Below, in pieces: positions 35,382 through 45,459 of a stretch of 64,000 nt of DNA. The stretch is from Streptomyces sp. SLBN-118 (GTDB lineage: Bacteria > Actinomycetota > Actinomycetes > Streptomycetales > Streptomycetaceae). Location: the NCBI RefSeq assembly GCF_006715635.1, contig NZ_VFNP01000001.1, positions 3,224,001 through 3,288,000 of the forward strand, in the 5' to 3' direction. The notes under the pieces are model-generated. The model saw nothing but the letters and a program-made list of their open reading frames with translations. It did not search any database and was not told the DNA's origin. Position numbers and translations under genes: made by a program. Position 1 is the stretch's first letter, and every line of letters starts with the position of its first letter.

Positions 35382-36926
35382 TCAGAACAGGTTGGTCGCC
35401 GCGAAGCGGAGCACCAGTTGGGGATAGCCGGAGAGGACGACGCCGACGACGGCGGTGAGGACGATGGCCACGGTGACCGGGGCGGGGGCTCGCCTTCTGG
35501 CCGCCGCTGCCGCCTCGGCGCCACCCTCGACACTCTCCACTGCGGCCCCTTCGGGGGCACGGAAGAGGATCGCGGTCCACTGCAGGTAGTAGTAGAGGGC
35601 GATCACGACATTGATGGCCATGACGACGGCCAGCCAGCCCAGGCCCGCGTCGACGGCCGAGGAGAAGACGGTCACCTTGGCGAACAGGCCGACGATGCCG
35701 GGCGGCAGGCCGGCCAGACAGAGCAGGAAAAAGCCCATGGCGAGGGCGGTGAGCGGGCGGGTGGCGTAGAGCCCGCGGTAGTCGGAGATGCGGTTGAGCG
35801 GCCGGGTACGGGCGACGACCGCGGCCACCGCGAAGGCCCCGAGGTTCACGATTCCGTACATCAGGGCGTACGCGACGGTCGCGCCGATCTGGTCGTCGCT
35901 GGAGTACGCGGCGGCCGCGATCGGCACCAGGAGATAACCGGCCTGCGCCACGGAGGACCAGGCCAGCAGGCGTACCGCGCTCCACGCGCGCGTGGCCGAC
36001 TGGCGCAGCGCCGCGACATTGCCCGCGGTCATGGTGAGACCCGCCAGCACAGCCATGGCCGGGCCCCAGACATCCGCGTATCCGGGGAAGCCGATGACGG
36101 TCACCAGGATGAGGCCGGAGAAACCAACGGCCTTGCCGACCACGGAGAGATACGCGGCGACGGGCAGCGGGGCGCCGACATAGGTGTCGGGGACCCAGAA
36201 GTGGAATGGAACCGCGGCTGTCTTGAAGGCGAAGCCGACAAGGGTCAGCGCGACGCCCGCCTTGGCCAGACTGTCCAGCTGGCCGGGGACCTTGTCGAGT
36301 TCGGTGGCGATCTGGGTGAGGTGCAGAGTGCCGGTCGTGGCATACACAAAGCTGACGCCCAGCAGCATTACGGCGGTCGCGGTGACCGAGGAGAGGAAGA
36401 ACTTCAGGGCCGCTTCGCTGGACAGCCGGTCGCCTCGCCTGAGGCCGACGAGCGCGAAGGCCGGCAGCGATGCGACCTCGAGGGCGACGACCAGGGTGGC
36501 CAGGTCGCGCGAGGCGGGCAGCAGAGCAGCACCGGCCGCCGAGGAGAGCAGCAGGAACCAGAACTCCCCCGCGGGCAGCTTCTTGCGGGTGTCATGAAGC
36601 GAGAGCAGGGCGGTGAGCAGGGCGCCGCCGAGCACAAGGAGCTGGATCACCAGAGTGAAGCGGTCGGCGGTGTAGCTGCACGCGTCGGCATCGGTCGTGA
36701 GGCAGAACGTCGCGCGGTTGCCCTTGCGCAGCGGCACGAGGGTGATCAGCGCGGCGGCAAGACCGGCGATCGAGACGGCCCCGAGCAGCGGCTTGCGCTT
36801 CTCGGACACGAACAGGTCGGCGACCAGGACGATCATGGCCACTGTCGCCGTGATGGTGGGCGGCGCGATCGTGAGCCAGTCGACGGACTGGACGAGGCTG
36901 GTGACGCTTTCGGCTGCCACGGTCAC
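35382..36926 (-). CDS. nuoN: NADH-quinone oxidoreductase-type subunit N
   Basis: A 514-residue antiporter-like membrane subunit with about 14 helices, one of three proton-pumping modules of complex I. Conserved features include SLPAFALVGLRRGD, KFFLSS and FKTAAVPFHFWVPDTYVGAP. GTG 36926 overlaps the nuoM stop codon (GTGA), with AGGAGG 6 bases upstream. It is the last gene of the ten-gene operon. Confidence 0.95.
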   Translation of the reverse strand: MTVAAESVTSLVQSVDWLTIAPPTITATVAMIVLVADLFVSEKRKPLLGAVSIAGLAAALITLVPLRKGNRATFCLTTDADACSYTADRFTLVIQLLVLGGALLTALLSLHDTRKKLPAGEFWFLLLSSAAGAALLPASRDLATLVVALEVASLPAFALVGLRRGDRLSSEAALKFFLSSVTATAVMLLGVSFVYATTGTLHLTQIATELDKVPGQLDSLAKAGVALTLVGFAFKTAAVPFHFWVPDTYVGAPLPVAAYLSVVGKAVGFSGLILVTVIGFPGYADVWGPAMAVLAGLTMTAGNVAALRQSATRAWSAVRLLAWSSVAQAGYLLVPIAAAAYSSDDQIGATVAYALMYGIVNLGAFAVAAVVARTRPLNRISDYRGLYATRPLTALAMGFFLLCLAGLPPGIVGLFAKVTVFSSAVDAGLGWLAVVMAINVVIALYYYLQWTAILFRAPEGAAVESVEGGAEAAAAARRRAPAPVTVAIVLTAVVGVVLSGYPQLVLRFAATNLF

Positions 36927-38518
36927 GACTTGCCTCCTGCGAGGAGCTTCTGCACGGCCGGATCGGTGAGGCCGAGGAGGACGGCCGGCCACAGTCCGGC
37001 AAGGACGGTGAGGGCCACGAGCGGGGACCAGGCGGCGAATTCGTAGCTCTGGACATCGGCGAGCGGCATCCCGAACCGCTCCTCCTGCCCCGTCTGCCCC
37101 TCAGGTCGCAGCGCGCCCATGCAGACGCGGCGTACGACGACGAGGAGGTACGCCGCGGTGAGCAGGGTGCCGAAGCCGGCGATCGCCATGAACGTGAGGA
37201 AGGCGGCACGGTTCAGCCCCTCGGCGGGATCGAACGCGCCGAACAGCGCCAGCATTTCACCCCAGAACCCTGCGAGGCCGGGCAGGCCGAGCGAGGCGAC
37301 GGCGGCGAAGGCGAGGAGGCCGCCGAGGCGCGGGGCCCGGCCGTAGAGGGCCGCCCCGGTGGCACCGGAAAGAGTGTCGAGGTCGGCGGTGCCGTAGCGG
37401 TCCTTCAGGGCGCCGACCAGGAAGAAGAGCAGGCCGGTGATCAGGCCGTGCGCGATGTTGGCGAAGAGCGCACCGTTGACACCGGTGGGGGTCATCGTCG
37501 CGATGCCCAGGAGCACGAAGCCCATGTGCCCGACGGAGGAGTACGCGATCAGGCGCTTGAGGTCGCCGCCCGCGCCCTGCCTGGCGAGGGCGAGGCAGGC
37601 GAGGGATCCGTAGATGATGCCGGCGACGGCGAAGGCGGCGAGATACGGCGCGAAGGTCTGCATGCCGTCGGGCGCAATCGGCAGCACGATGCGGACAAAC
37701 CCGTACGTACCCATCTTCAGCAGGACGCCGGCGAGGAGGACGGAGCCGACGGTCGGTGCGGCGGTGTGCGCGTCCGGCAACCAGCTGTGCAACGGCCACA
37801 TCGGGGTCTTCACGGCCAGCCCGATCCCGATCGCCAAAACTGCGATGACCTGCGTGGATGCGGTCAGTCCACGGCCGTTGTCAGTGGCGAGTGCCACCAT
37901 GTCGAATGTGCCGGTCTTCAGCCCGATCAGCAGCAGGCCGAGCAGCATGACCACAGAGCCGAGCAGCGTGTAGAGGATGAACCTCCAGGCGGCGGACTGC
38001 CGCTCCTCGCCGCCCCAGCGGGCGATGAGGAAGTACATCGGGATGAGCACCATCTCGAAGGCCAGGAAGAAGAGCAGCAGGTCGAGGACGGCGAAGGTCG
38101 CGAGAGTCCCGGATTCCAGGACGAGCAGCAGTGCGACGAAGCCCTTCGGGGACGGGCCCGCAGGCATCTTGAAGTAGCTGTACAGCGCGCACAGGAAGGT
38201 CAGCAGCGCCGTAAGGACCAGAAGGGGGAGGGAAATGCCGTCGACGCCGAGGTGGATCCGCACATCGAGTGCCGGGATCCAGTTGATGTCGGTCGTGGCC
38301 TGCATCTTCGACGGGTGGTCGTGGTCGAAGCCGATGGCGAGCACGATCGCCGCGGCGAGGATCGCGCCGGTGATGGTCACGCCGTGGCGCAGGACAGCCT
38401 GGTCCGGGCTCTTCAGCCCGGGCGGGGCGGGCAGGAGTGCGGCCCCGGCCCCGATGAGCGGGCCGACGACGATGAACGCGAGAAGGAACTGCATCACGGA
38501 CTCGCTGATATCGATCAC
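36923..38518 (-). CDS. nuoM: NADH-quinone oxidoreductase-type subunit M
   Basis: A 531-residue antiporter-like subunit with about 14 helices. The key Glu of the proton path is in LAFEMVLIPMYFLIARWGG, and the Lys region is LAVKTPMWPLHSWLPDAH. GTG 38518 begins 3 bp after the nuoL stop codon. An internal ATG eight codons in (MQFLLAF) is an alternative start. It overlaps nuoN by four bases. Confidence 0.95.
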   Translation of the reverse strand: MIDISESVMQFLLAFIVVGPLIGAGAALLPAPPGLKSPDQAVLRHGVTITGAILAAAIVLAIGFDHDHPSKMQATTDINWIPALDVRIHLGVDGISLPLLVLTALLTFLCALYSYFKMPAGPSPKGFVALLLVLESGTLATFAVLDLLLFFLAFEMVLIPMYFLIARWGGEERQSAAWRFILYTLLGSVVMLLGLLLIGLKTGTFDMVALATDNGRGLTASTQVIAVLAIGIGLAVKTPMWPLHSWLPDAHTAAPTVGSVLLAGVLLKMGTYGFVRIVLPIAPDGMQTFAPYLAAFAVAGIIYGSLACLALARQGAGGDLKRLIAYSSVGHMGFVLLGIATMTPTGVNGALFANIAHGLITGLLFFLVGALKDRYGTADLDTLSGATGAALYGRAPRLGGLLAFAAVASLGLPGLAGFWGEMLALFGAFDPAEGLNRAAFLTFMAIAGFGTLLTAAYLLVVVRRVCMGALRPEGQTGQEERFGMPLADVQSYEFAAWSPLVALTVLAGLWPAVLLGLTDPAVQKLLAGGKS

Positions 38519-38521
38519 GGC

Positions 38522-40534
38522 TCACGATCCCGCGTTGACGTTGGAAAGGACGACGGCGGCGATCGCCAGGACGACGGAGCCGGCCAGCAGCGCGCTCAGG
38601 TAGGTCTGCACATTGCCGGTCTGGGCTCGTCGGACGGCGGCACCCAGCCAGCGGGCTCCCGTGCCCGATCCGCGTACGTACGTCTCGACGACCTCGCGGT
38701 CCAGGAAACTGACCAGCTGGGCGGCGGCCCGAACCGGGCGTACGAACAGGGCGGAGTAGCCCGCGTCGACGTGGAAACCGGCGGCGGCGTGGCGGTGCAG
38801 CGGGCCGAGCAGGAGACGGCCGGGGTCCGACGGGTCGGGGGCTGCCGCGATGTCGCCGTACGCGGGGGCGTGGGTCGCGATGGCCTCGGCCTCGGTGACC
38901 GACGGCGGCGCCTCCGGGTGGGCGGCGACGGCGCCCATCGGCCCCCCGGCGAGAGCTGCTCCCGCGCGAAACTGCAGGGCGCGCCAGGTGCCGTAGGTGA
39001 TGAGTCCGCCGACGAGCGCTACACCCGTGCCGAGGACGGCGGTGGTTACGGTCGGGGTGAGGCTCTGGCCGTCGAACCAGTCGTCGAGATAACCCACGGT
39101 CAGGCCGATGCCGAGGGAGGGGATGGCGAGCGCCCAGAGAACGGCGTTCATGGCGAGCGGCTCGCGGCCGTGGTCCGGGGCCTCGGCCCCGCGCCCGCGG
39201 AAGGCGAGCAGCCACATGCGCATCGCGTACGCGGCGGTGAGAAGGGCGGTGATCAGGCCGGAGACCAGTACCGTCCAGCCCGCGGCGACGGGGGCGATGT
39301 CGGTTTCGCCGAGTGCCGTGTGCTCAGCGGCGACCAGGATGGCTTCCTTGGAGAAGAAGCCCGCGAAGGGAGGGATGGCGGCGAGCGCGAGCAGCGCGAC
39401 GGTCATCGTCCAGTACGCGTCAGGGATGCGCTTGGCAAGGCCGCTCATCCGGGACATGGCGGCCAGCGAGTTGGTGCCCGCGGCATGGATGATCACGCCC
39501 GCGGCGAGGAAGAGGAGCGCCTTGAACGCACCGTGCGCGAGGAGATGGAAGACGGCGGCGCCACGGTTGCCGACGGCCAGCGCGCCCGACATATAACCGA
39601 GCTGGCCGATGGTCGAGTAGGCGAGGACACGCTTGATGTCGTCCTGGGCGAGGGCGGCGAGGCCCGAGCCGACCATCGTGACGGCGGCCATGACGGCGAG
39701 GACGATGAGCGCTGCCGCGGAGGTTGCGAAGACGGGAAGGAGCCGGGCCACGAAATAGACACCGGCGGCGACCATCGTCGCCGCGTGGATCAGCGCGGAG
39801 ACGGGGGTGGGGCCCGCCATCGCGTCGGGAAGCCAGGTGTGCAGCGGAAACTGCGCCGACTTGCCCGCCACACCCGCAAGCAGCAGCAGGGCAATCAACG
39901 TCGGGTGATCGATTCCGCCCGCCGCGACGGACCCGAGGATTCCGGTGATCTGGAAGGTCCCGGCGTCGATGGCGAGCGCGAACAGACCGAAGAGGAAGGG
40001 GACATCGCCGAGCTTGGTGACCAGGAAGGCCTTGAGGGAGGCGGCGCGCGCCTCGGGCGTCTCCCAGTAGTGGCCGACAAGGAAGTACGAGCAGATGCCC
40101 ATGATCTCCCAGCCGACCATGAGCACCATCAGGTCGCCGGAGTAGACGACGAGCAGCATCGCGGAGGTGAAGAGGGAGACGAGAGCCGCGTACGAGGGGT
40201 AGCGCGGGTCGTTGCGCAGATAACCCGTGGAGTAGATCTGCACGCACGACGCGACGACGCCGACCAGGACGGCGACGAGGACCGCGAAGCCGTCGAGGTA
40301 CAGGGCGAGGTCGATGGGGACCGACCCGGTGGGTGTCAGCTCGGTCGAGGCGACGATCGGCTTGCCCCCGCCCTGGCGGACGGCGACGAGGACGGCGATG
40401 GCGGCCGCGGCGAGGGTCGGCAGGACGGCCAGGGGCCGAACGAAACCGGGGGCGGTGCGGCCGAGGAGCAGTCCGGCAGCGGCGCCCAGAAAAGGAAGGA
40501 GGGGGACGAGGACGGCGAGGGTCGTGGTGGTCAC
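38522..40534 (-). CDS. nuoL: NADH-quinone oxidoreductase-type subunit L
   Basis: A 670-residue antiporter-like subunit. The proton-path Glu is in [19 protein letters not shown], and Lys residues are in [12 protein letters not shown] and [17 protein letters not shown] long hydrophilic stretch in the last third (about residues 530-600) precedes the C-terminal region, which in known complexes includes the lateral helix and anchor. GTG 40534 overlaps the nuoK stop codon (GTGA). Confidence 0.95.
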   Translation of the reverse strand: MTTTTLAVLVPLLPFLGAAAGLLLGRTAPGFVRPLAVLPTLAAAAIAVLVAVRQGGGKPIVASTELTPTGSVPIDLALYLDGFAVLVAVLVGVVASCVQIYSTGYLRNDPRYPSYAALVSLFTSAMLLVVYSGDLMVLMVGWEIMGICSYFLVGHYWETPEARAASLKAFLVTKLGDVPFLFGLFALAIDAGTFQITGILGSVAAGGIDHPTLIALLLLAGVAGKSAQFPLHTWLPDAMAGPTPVSALIHAATMVAAGVYFVARLLPVFATSAAALIVLAVMAAVTMVGSGLAALAQDDIKRVLAYSTIGQLGYMSGALAVGNRGAAVFHLLAHGAFKALLFLAAGVIIHAAGTNSLAAMSRMSGLAKRIPDAYWTMTVALLALAAIPPFAGFFSKEAILVAAEHTALGETDIAPVAAGWTVLVSGLITALLTAAYAMRMWLLAFRGRGAEAPDHGREPLAMNAVLWALAIPSLGIGLTVGYLDDWFDGQSLTPTVTTAVLGTGVALVGGLITYGTWRALQFRAGAALAGGPMGAVAAHPEAPPSVTEAEAIATHAPAYGDIAAAPDPSDPGRLLLGPLHRHAAAGFHVDAGYSALFVRPVRAAAQLVSFLDREVVETYVRGSGTGARWLGAAVRRAQTGNVQTYLSALLAGSVVLAIAAVVLSNVNAGS

Positions 40535-40908
40535 GCGGGGGCCTCGGCCTTCTGCGCCCGGGCGGCTGCCTCGGCGTCAGGTTCGTGGGGCTCGCCGTCG
40601 GGGCCCTCGGCGGTGTCGCGAAGCCTGTCGACGTCCGAGCTTCCGCTGTTGCGGTAGACCATCAGGACGATCGCCAGGCCGATGCCGATCTCCGCGGCGG
40701 CGATGGCGATGGTGAACAGGGTGAGCGCCTGGCCTGCGTGCAGGGTGTCGCGCATCCAGACGTCGAAGGCAACGAGGTTGAGGTTGACCGCGTTGAGCAT
40801 CAGCTCGACGGACATGAGGACCAGGATCGCGTTGCGGCGTGCGAGCACTCCGTACAGCCCGACGCAGAAAAGGAGGACGGCGAGGACGGCGGGATAGGCG
40901 AGGTGCAT
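40531..40908 (-). CDS. nuoK: NADH-quinone oxidoreductase-type subunit K
   Basis: A 125-residue subunit with three transmembrane helices. Both conserved membrane Glu residues are visible ([14 protein letters not shown] and [13 protein letters not shown]). It carries an extra hydrophilic C-terminal tail of about 35 residues rich in Ala, Glu and Asp, longer than usual. ATG 40908 overlaps the nuoJ stop codon by one base. Confidence 0.95.
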   Translation of the reverse strand: MHLAYPAVLAVLLFCVGLYGVLARRNAILVLMSVELMLNAVNLNLVAFDVWMRDTLHAGQALTLFTIAIAAAEIGIGLAIVLMVYRNSGSSDVDRLRDTAEGPDGEPHEPDAEAAARAQKAEAPA

Positions 40909-41495
40909 CAGCTCTTCCCCTCGGGAGCCTTGGCACCCTTGGCGTTCTGGGAAGCCTTGGGGTCCTTGCGGGACAGGACGATCGCCCCGACGAGGGCGGC
41001 GAGCAGGAGGACCGAGAGCGCCTCGAACGGCAGCACCCAGTGCCGGAAGAGGATCTCACCGGACACCTGGGTGGAGCCCTGGGAGGGTCCGTCGAGATCG
41101 ATCCAGGTCGTGCGGAACGCGTCCACGACCACCCACACCAGGGCGCCCGCGGCGGCGAGCGCCACTGCGAGTGCGACCCAGCCGTTGCGGGAGTCGGCGT
41201 CCGGGGAGCGGCCGATGGGGGCCTTGGTGAGCATCAGCCCGAAGAGGAGGAGGACGACCACGGAACCGACGTAGATCAGGACCTGCACCCAGGCGATGAA
41301 CTCTGCCGTCAGCAGCAGATATTCGACGGCGAGGCCGCCGAGGGCAACGACCAGCCAGAGGGCGGCGTGCACCAGCTGCTTGGTCGTGACCGTTATGGCA
41401 GCCGCGCCCAGGGTGACGAGACCTACGAGCAGAAAGGCGATCTCGACGCCGGTCGGGGAGAGGAAGCCGTGCACTTGGGCTGCGGCGAGCATCAT
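40908..41495 (-). CDS. nuoJ: NADH-quinone oxidoreductase-type subunit J
   Basis: A 195-residue membrane subunit with five hydrophobic segments, including the conserved [20 protein letters not shown] helix with its pi-bulge region. Start ATG 41495 ([10 protein letters not shown]) has GGAGG 6 bases upstream and overlaps the nuoI stop codon; the second ATG is equally possible. A charged tail ends KAPEGKS. Confidence 0.93.
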   Translation of the reverse strand: MMLAAAQVHGFLSPTGVEIAFLLVGLVTLGAAAITVTTKQLVHAALWLVVALGGLAVEYLLLTAEFIAWVQVLIYVGSVVVLLLFGLMLTKAPIGRSPDADSRNGWVALAVALAAAGALVWVVVDAFRTTWIDLDGPSQGSTQVSGEILFRHWVLPFEALSVLLLAALVGAIVLSRKDPKASQNAKGAKAPEGKS

Positions 41496-42052
41496 GCGGT
41501 GCCTCCCTCGTCCGCGGGCGGTTCGGCCTGGGCCGCCGCGAGCTTCTCGACTGCCTTGTGTGCCGCGGCGATCTCTTTGGGCTCCTCGGCGCCCGGGTCG
41601 AGCGCGGGCGGCGCGGGCACCGTCCACATCCACTCGCGGAGCTTGTCCCGCTCATGGGTGAGTTCGCGGATGTCCGTCTCCGCGTACTCGAACTCCGGTG
41701 ACCAGAACAGCGCGTCGAAAGGGCATACCTCGATGCAGATACCGCAGTACATACAGAGCGAGAAGTCGATGGCGAACCGGTCGAGGACGTTGCGGCTGCG
41801 CTCGCGGCCGCCGGGGGCGGCAGCGGGCATCGTCTCCTTGTGGGAGTCGATGTAAATGCACCAGTCGGGGCACTCACGGGCGCAGAGCATGCAGACCGTG
41901 CAGTTCTCCTCGAACAGGCCGATCACGCCTCGGCTGCGGGGCGGGAGTTCGGGCTGGGCGTCCGGGTACTGCTGAGTGACGGTCTTCTTCGTCATCGTCC
42001 GCAGGGTGACGGCGAGGCCCTTCGCGAGGCCGGATCCGGGGATCGGAGGCAT
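41492..42052 (-). CDS. nuoI: NADH-quinone oxidoreductase-type subunit I (two 4Fe-4S clusters)
   Basis: A 186-residue FeS protein. Two complete cluster motifs, [12 protein letters not shown] and [12 protein letters not shown], bind the N6a/N6b-type 4Fe-4S clusters that relay electrons toward NuoB. ATG 42052 overlaps the nuoH stop codon (TAATG). The C-terminal 50 residues are Ala/Glu-rich. Its presence without NuoE/F/G leaves the electron donor open. Confidence 0.95.
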   Translation of the reverse strand: MPPIPGSGLAKGLAVTLRTMTKKTVTQQYPDAQPELPPRSRGVIGLFEENCTVCMLCARECPDWCIYIDSHKETMPAAAPGGRERSRNVLDRFAIDFSLCMYCGICIEVCPFDALFWSPEFEYAETDIRELTHERDKLREWMWTVPAPPALDPGAEEPKEIAAAHKAVEKLAAAQAEPPADEGGTA

Positions 42053-43020
42053 TACTGCATCACCACCTTCACGATGCCGGTGAGGGCGATCTGGGCGAGG
42101 GCGAGCGGGATGAGCGTGGTCCAGGCGAGTTTCTGCAACTGGTCCTCGCGCATCCGTGGATAGCTCACGCGCAGCCAGATGACGACAAAGGCCAGCACGG
42201 CCGTCTTGAGCAGGGTCCAGACCCAGCCGAGACCCTCTGCACCGAACGGACCGTGCCAGCCGCCCAGGAAGAGGACGGTGGTCAGACCGCACAGGACGAC
42301 GATCCCCGCGTACTCGGCGAGGAGGAACAGCGCAAAACGCAGGCCGGTGTACTCGGTGTACGCACCGAAGATGATCTCGGAGTCGGCGACCGGCATGTCG
42401 AAGGGCGGGCGCTGGAGTTCGGCGAGGCCCGCGGTGAAGAAGACCAGGGCGCCCACGATCTGCCAGGGCAGCCACCACCACTCGAAGGCGTTCAGGATGC
42501 CGGGCAGCGAGACCGTGCCGGCCGCCATGGCGACGGAGGCGGCGGCCAGCAGCATCGGCAGTTCGTACGCCAGCAGCTGCGCGGCGGTGCGCAGTCCGCC
42601 CAGGAGGGAGAACTTATTGGCCGATGCCCAGCCCGCCATGAGCGAGCCCAGGACCCCGACGCCCATCACGGCGAGTACGAAGAAGATGCCCGCGTCGACG
42701 ACCTGGCCGACCGCGCCCTCGCTCGGGCCGATCGGGATCGCGACCAGCACGAGGAGGTACGGGAGAAGGGCGACGGCGGGCGCGAGCTGGAAGATGCGGC
42801 GATCGGCACCGGCCGGGACCACGTCCTCCTTCTGCGCGAACTTCACGCCGTCCGCGACGAGCTGGGCCCAGCCGTGGAAGCCACCCGCGTACATGGGGCC
42901 GAGGCGGCCCTGCATATGGGCCATCACCTTGTGCTCGGTCTGCCCGATGACGAGGGGCAGGACAAGGAATACGGCGAGGATGACGACCAGCCGGAGGGCG
43001 ACGTCGAGAGCGTCGTTCAC
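42052..43020 (-). CDS. nuoH: NADH-quinone oxidoreductase-type subunit H
   Basis: A 322-residue membrane subunit forming much of the quinone chamber. It has eight or so helices, the conserved [25 protein letters not shown] loop, and [21 protein letters not shown], the family signature with the EIxxGxxxEY core. GTG 43020 overlaps the nuoC stop codon. It follows nuoC directly; in canonical operons nuoDEFG would lie between. Confidence 0.95.
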   Translation of the reverse strand: MNDALDVALRLVVILAVFLVLPLVIGQTEHKVMAHMQGRLGPMYAGGFHGWAQLVADGVKFAQKEDVVPAGADRRIFQLAPAVALLPYLLVLVAIPIGPSEGAVGQVVDAGIFFVLAVMGVGVLGSLMAGWASANKFSLLGGLRTAAQLLAYELPMLLAAASVAMAAGTVSLPGILNAFEWWWLPWQIVGALVFFTAGLAELQRPPFDMPVADSEIIFGAYTEYTGLRFALFLLAEYAGIVVLCGLTTVLFLGGWHGPFGAEGLGWVWTLLKTAVLAFVVIWLRVSYPRMREDQLQKLAWTTLIPLALAQIALTGIVKVVMQ

Positions 43021-44273
43021 GCGTCTCCTCCGGGGCGTTCGGCCGAGTCGGCCGAGTCGGCCGGGGCTTCGTCGGCCTCGGGCCGCTCGGTGTCGGGGGT
43101 TGGTTCGGACAGGGCCGGCTCGTCGGCGGAAGCGGCCTGCGGCGCGGGGGCCGAGGGCTCCTCGGCGACGGTCTGCTCCCGTCCCGGGGCCGCTTCGGTA
43201 CCGGCCGCCGGGGAAGGCTGCTCCGGCTCCGGACCGGGCTCCGGCTTCCGCTCCGGCTCCGGCCCGGGCTCCGGCTTCGCCTCCGGCGCGGGCGTCGGGC
43301 GGCCCTCCGTCGGTCCGGGCTCAGCCGGGGCCGACTCGTCGAAGGCCGGGCGCGCGTGGTGCCAGGGAGCGTCCGGGGTGCCTGGGCGGGCTGCGGCGGG
43401 TGGCTGTTGGGAGGCCGAGCCCTCGGAAGCGGTGCGTGCGCGGCGCGGCGGGTTGGCCGGAGCCTCGGTGGCCTCGGTGGCCCCCGTCGCCTCAGGCGCA
43501 GCCGCGGCCTGCGACACCGAGCCTTCCGAAGCGCTGCGGGCGCGGCGGGGCGGGCGTTCGACCGGTGCGACCGGTGCGGCCTCCTGCGAGGCCGAGCCCT
43601 CGGCGACGCTGCGGGCGCGGCGGGGCGGGCGTTCGCCGGCCGCGGCGGGCCCTCCGGCCGTGCGGGCCGCCCTCGCGGGGCGGGCCGGGGCAGGGGGAAG
43701 CTGTCCCTTGAGGGGCCCCCATTCGTTCGGGTCCGGGACGCCTGGCGGCAGCATCTGGCGGCGCTTGGGGCCTCCGTGCTCCGACTCCCCCGGCTCCTTC
43801 GCGCCCGGCCACGCCTTCGCGACCCGGGCCGCCAGTACGAAGTCCTTGCGCAGCGGGTGCCCCTCGAAGCCCTCCGGGAGGAGCAGCGGGACAAGGTGCG
43901 GGTGATCGGTGAACGTGACGCCGAACATCTCGTACGTCTCACGCTCGTGCCAGGCGGCGCCCGCGTAGATCCCGACCGCGGAGGGGAGGGAGGGAGCGGT
44001 GTGCGGAACGGTCGTGCGGACCAGCAGGCGACGGACCGTGCCGCCGCCCAGGGCGACGACATGGGCGCAGACCCGGAAGCCCGTGCCCGGTTCGTCGACC
44101 GCGCTCAGCCAGTCGAAATACGTGCAGCCCAGCCTGTCGCGGGCGATCTCCAGCGCGGCGGTCCAGGAGCCGGCGGGAACATCGACCGTGAGCAGGTCGT
44201 AGGTCCGCTCGGCCGTGGCTTCCTCGCCGAAGATCTCCGTAACGGCCTCGGGCAGTCGGTCGTAGACGCTCAC
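43017..44273 (-). CDS. nuoC: NADH-quinone oxidoreductase-type subunit C with long repetitive tail
   Basis: A 418-residue protein. Residues 1 to about 190 are a normal NuoC (30-kDa subunit), with the signature [19 protein letters not shown] and [12 protein letters not shown]. Residues about 190-418 are a low-complexity tail rich in Pro, Ala, Glu and Arg. It contains three copies of PPRRAR-SxxEGSxSQ (residues 216-230, 241-255, 275-289) and then Pro/Glu/Gly repeats around PEPGPEPE. The tail more than doubles the usual length and is not fused to NuoD. GTG 44273 overlaps the nuoB stop codon. Confidence 0.93.
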   Translation of the reverse strand: MSVYDRLPEAVTEIFGEEATAERTYDLLTVDVPAGSWTAALEIARDRLGCTYFDWLSAVDEPGTGFRVCAHVVALGGGTVRRLLVRTTVPHTAPSLPSAVGIYAGAAWHERETYEMFGVTFTDHPHLVPLLLPEGFEGHPLRKDFVLAARVAKAWPGAKEPGESEHGGPKRRQMLPPGVPDPNEWGPLKGQLPPAPARPARAARTAGGPAAAGERPPRRARSVAEGSASQEAAPVAPVERPPRRARSASEGSVSQAAAAPEATGATEATEAPANPPRRARTASEGSASQQPPAAARPGTPDAPWHHARPAFDESAPAEPGPTEGRPTPAPEAKPEPGPEPERKPEPGPEPEQPSPAAGTEAAPGREQTVAEEPSAPAPQAASADEPALSEPTPDTERPEADEAPADSADSAERPGGDA

Positions 44274-44875
44274 CGGTCACCTCCCGGCACCGGCGGCGGG
44301 GTGACCAGACCGCTGCGCAGCTGATCGACGGACGCCTGCCCGACACCGTGTCCGTACCGTTCGCCGAGCGACTCGCGCGCGATCTTCTCCTGGAGCTTCA
44401 AGATGCCCTGGAGCAGCGCCTCGGGCCGGGGCGGGCAGCCGGGCACATAGACATCGACGGGGATGATCTGGTCGACGCCCTTGGTCACGGAGTACGAATC
44501 CCAGTACGGGCCACCGCAGTTGGAGCAGGCCCCGAAGGAGATCACGTACTTGGGCTCGGGCATCTGCTCGTACAAACGCTTGACCGCCGGCGCCATCTTG
44601 TCCGTCACCGTGCCCGAGACGACCATCAGGTCGGCCTGGCGCGGGCCGGGCGCGAAGGGGATCACACCGAGCCGGATGAAGTCGTGGCGCGCCATCGAGG
44701 CCGCGATGAACTCGATCGCGCAGCAGGCGAGCCCGAAGTTGAAGACCCAGAGGCTGTAGCGGCGCCCCCAGTTGAGGACCACCTTCATGGGCTCCGGGGC
44801 CAGGCGCGACAGCACGCCCAGGCGTTTCGGCTCCGGCAGGAGCACGGGCTGGGCCTCGGGCCGGGTCACGTCCAT
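44270..44875 (-). CDS. nuoB: NADH-quinone oxidoreductase-type subunit B (N2 cluster)
   Basis: A 201-residue protein holding the terminal 4Fe-4S cluster N2 next to the quinone site. All four ligands are present: the Cys pair in [10 protein letters not shown], and Cys in [15 protein letters not shown] and [15 protein letters not shown] 44875 overlaps nuoA by 10 bases and has no obvious ribosome-binding site. GTG two codons later would give the GTGA overlap seen elsewhere in the operon. Confidence 0.94.
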   Translation of the reverse strand: MDVTRPEAQPVLLPEPKRLGVLSRLAPEPMKVVLNWGRRYSLWVFNFGLACCAIEFIAASMARHDFIRLGVIPFAPGPRQADLMVVSGTVTDKMAPAVKRLYEQMPEPKYVISFGACSNCGGPYWDSYSVTKGVDQIIPVDVYVPGCPPRPEALLQGILKLQEKIARESLGERYGHGVGQASVDQLRSGLVTPPPVPGGDR

Positions 44876-45264
44876 GCCAGGACGCCCTTCTTCCATGCGT
44901 AGAGCAGTCCCACGGCCAGGAAGCCGAGGAAGATGAACATCTCCACGAGTGTCGTCGCGCCGTATCCCGCGGCGGCGAAGACCGTGGCCCACGGGAAGAG
45001 GAAGATCGAGTCGACGGCGAAGATGACGTACAGAAACGCGTACACGTAGTAGCGGACCTGGGTGTGCGCCCAGCCCTCACCGACGGGGTCGACGCCGCAC
45101 TCGTAAGTCAGCATCTTCTCCCGCGTGGGCACCACGGGCCGCAGCAGCCGGCCCGCCCCGAAGGCCACGCCCACGAACAGCACGCCGATCAACGCGAGCA
45201 GTCCGACAACCGAATAGCTCTCGAAATAGTCCGCCGCGAGCACGGCCACGGTCGGTTCCGGCAC
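44866..45264 (-). CDS. nuoA: NADH-quinone oxidoreductase-type subunit A
   Basis: A 132-residue membrane subunit with three helices. The quinone-site loop motif is [13 protein letters not shown], followed by [26 protein letters not shown] 45264 has GAGGGG upstream. It is the first gene of the operon, divergent from a sensor kinase, so the operon promoter is in the 195-bp gap. Confidence 0.95.
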   Translation of the reverse strand: MPEPTVAVLAADYFESYSVVGLLALIGVLFVGVAFGAGRLLRPVVPTREKMLTYECGVDPVGEGWAHTQVRYYVYAFLYVIFAVDSIFLFPWATVFAAAGYGATTLVEMFIFLGFLAVGLLYAWKKGVLAWT

Positions 45265-45459
45265 GTCTGCCCCTCGCTCCCTAGAACCTCGTTGGCGATC
45301 TGTTCGATCTGTTCGACGATCTATCTCTACGCACGGGAGTCTAGGCCCTGCTAAAGGGACCGTAAGCAGTCGAGTCGCACATCAGGTGGGGTTATCCCTA
45401 CTACACCCCACCCAGGAGCCCCATGGCGTGCGGCGACCGGGCCCGGCAGGCTGGGCGCC

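Noticed and set aside
37448..40657. 1069-codon open frame on the plus strand across nuoM and nuoL
   Set aside because: Spans two genes antisense and is extremely Gly/Asp/Glu/Arg-rich, the composition expected from reversed membrane-protein codons.
42179..43905. Long plus-strand frames over nuoH and the nuoC tail, rich in Ser/Gly/Pro/Arg
   Set aside because: They mirror the repetitive nuoC tail; the conserved NuoC and NuoH domains on the other strand settle the reading.
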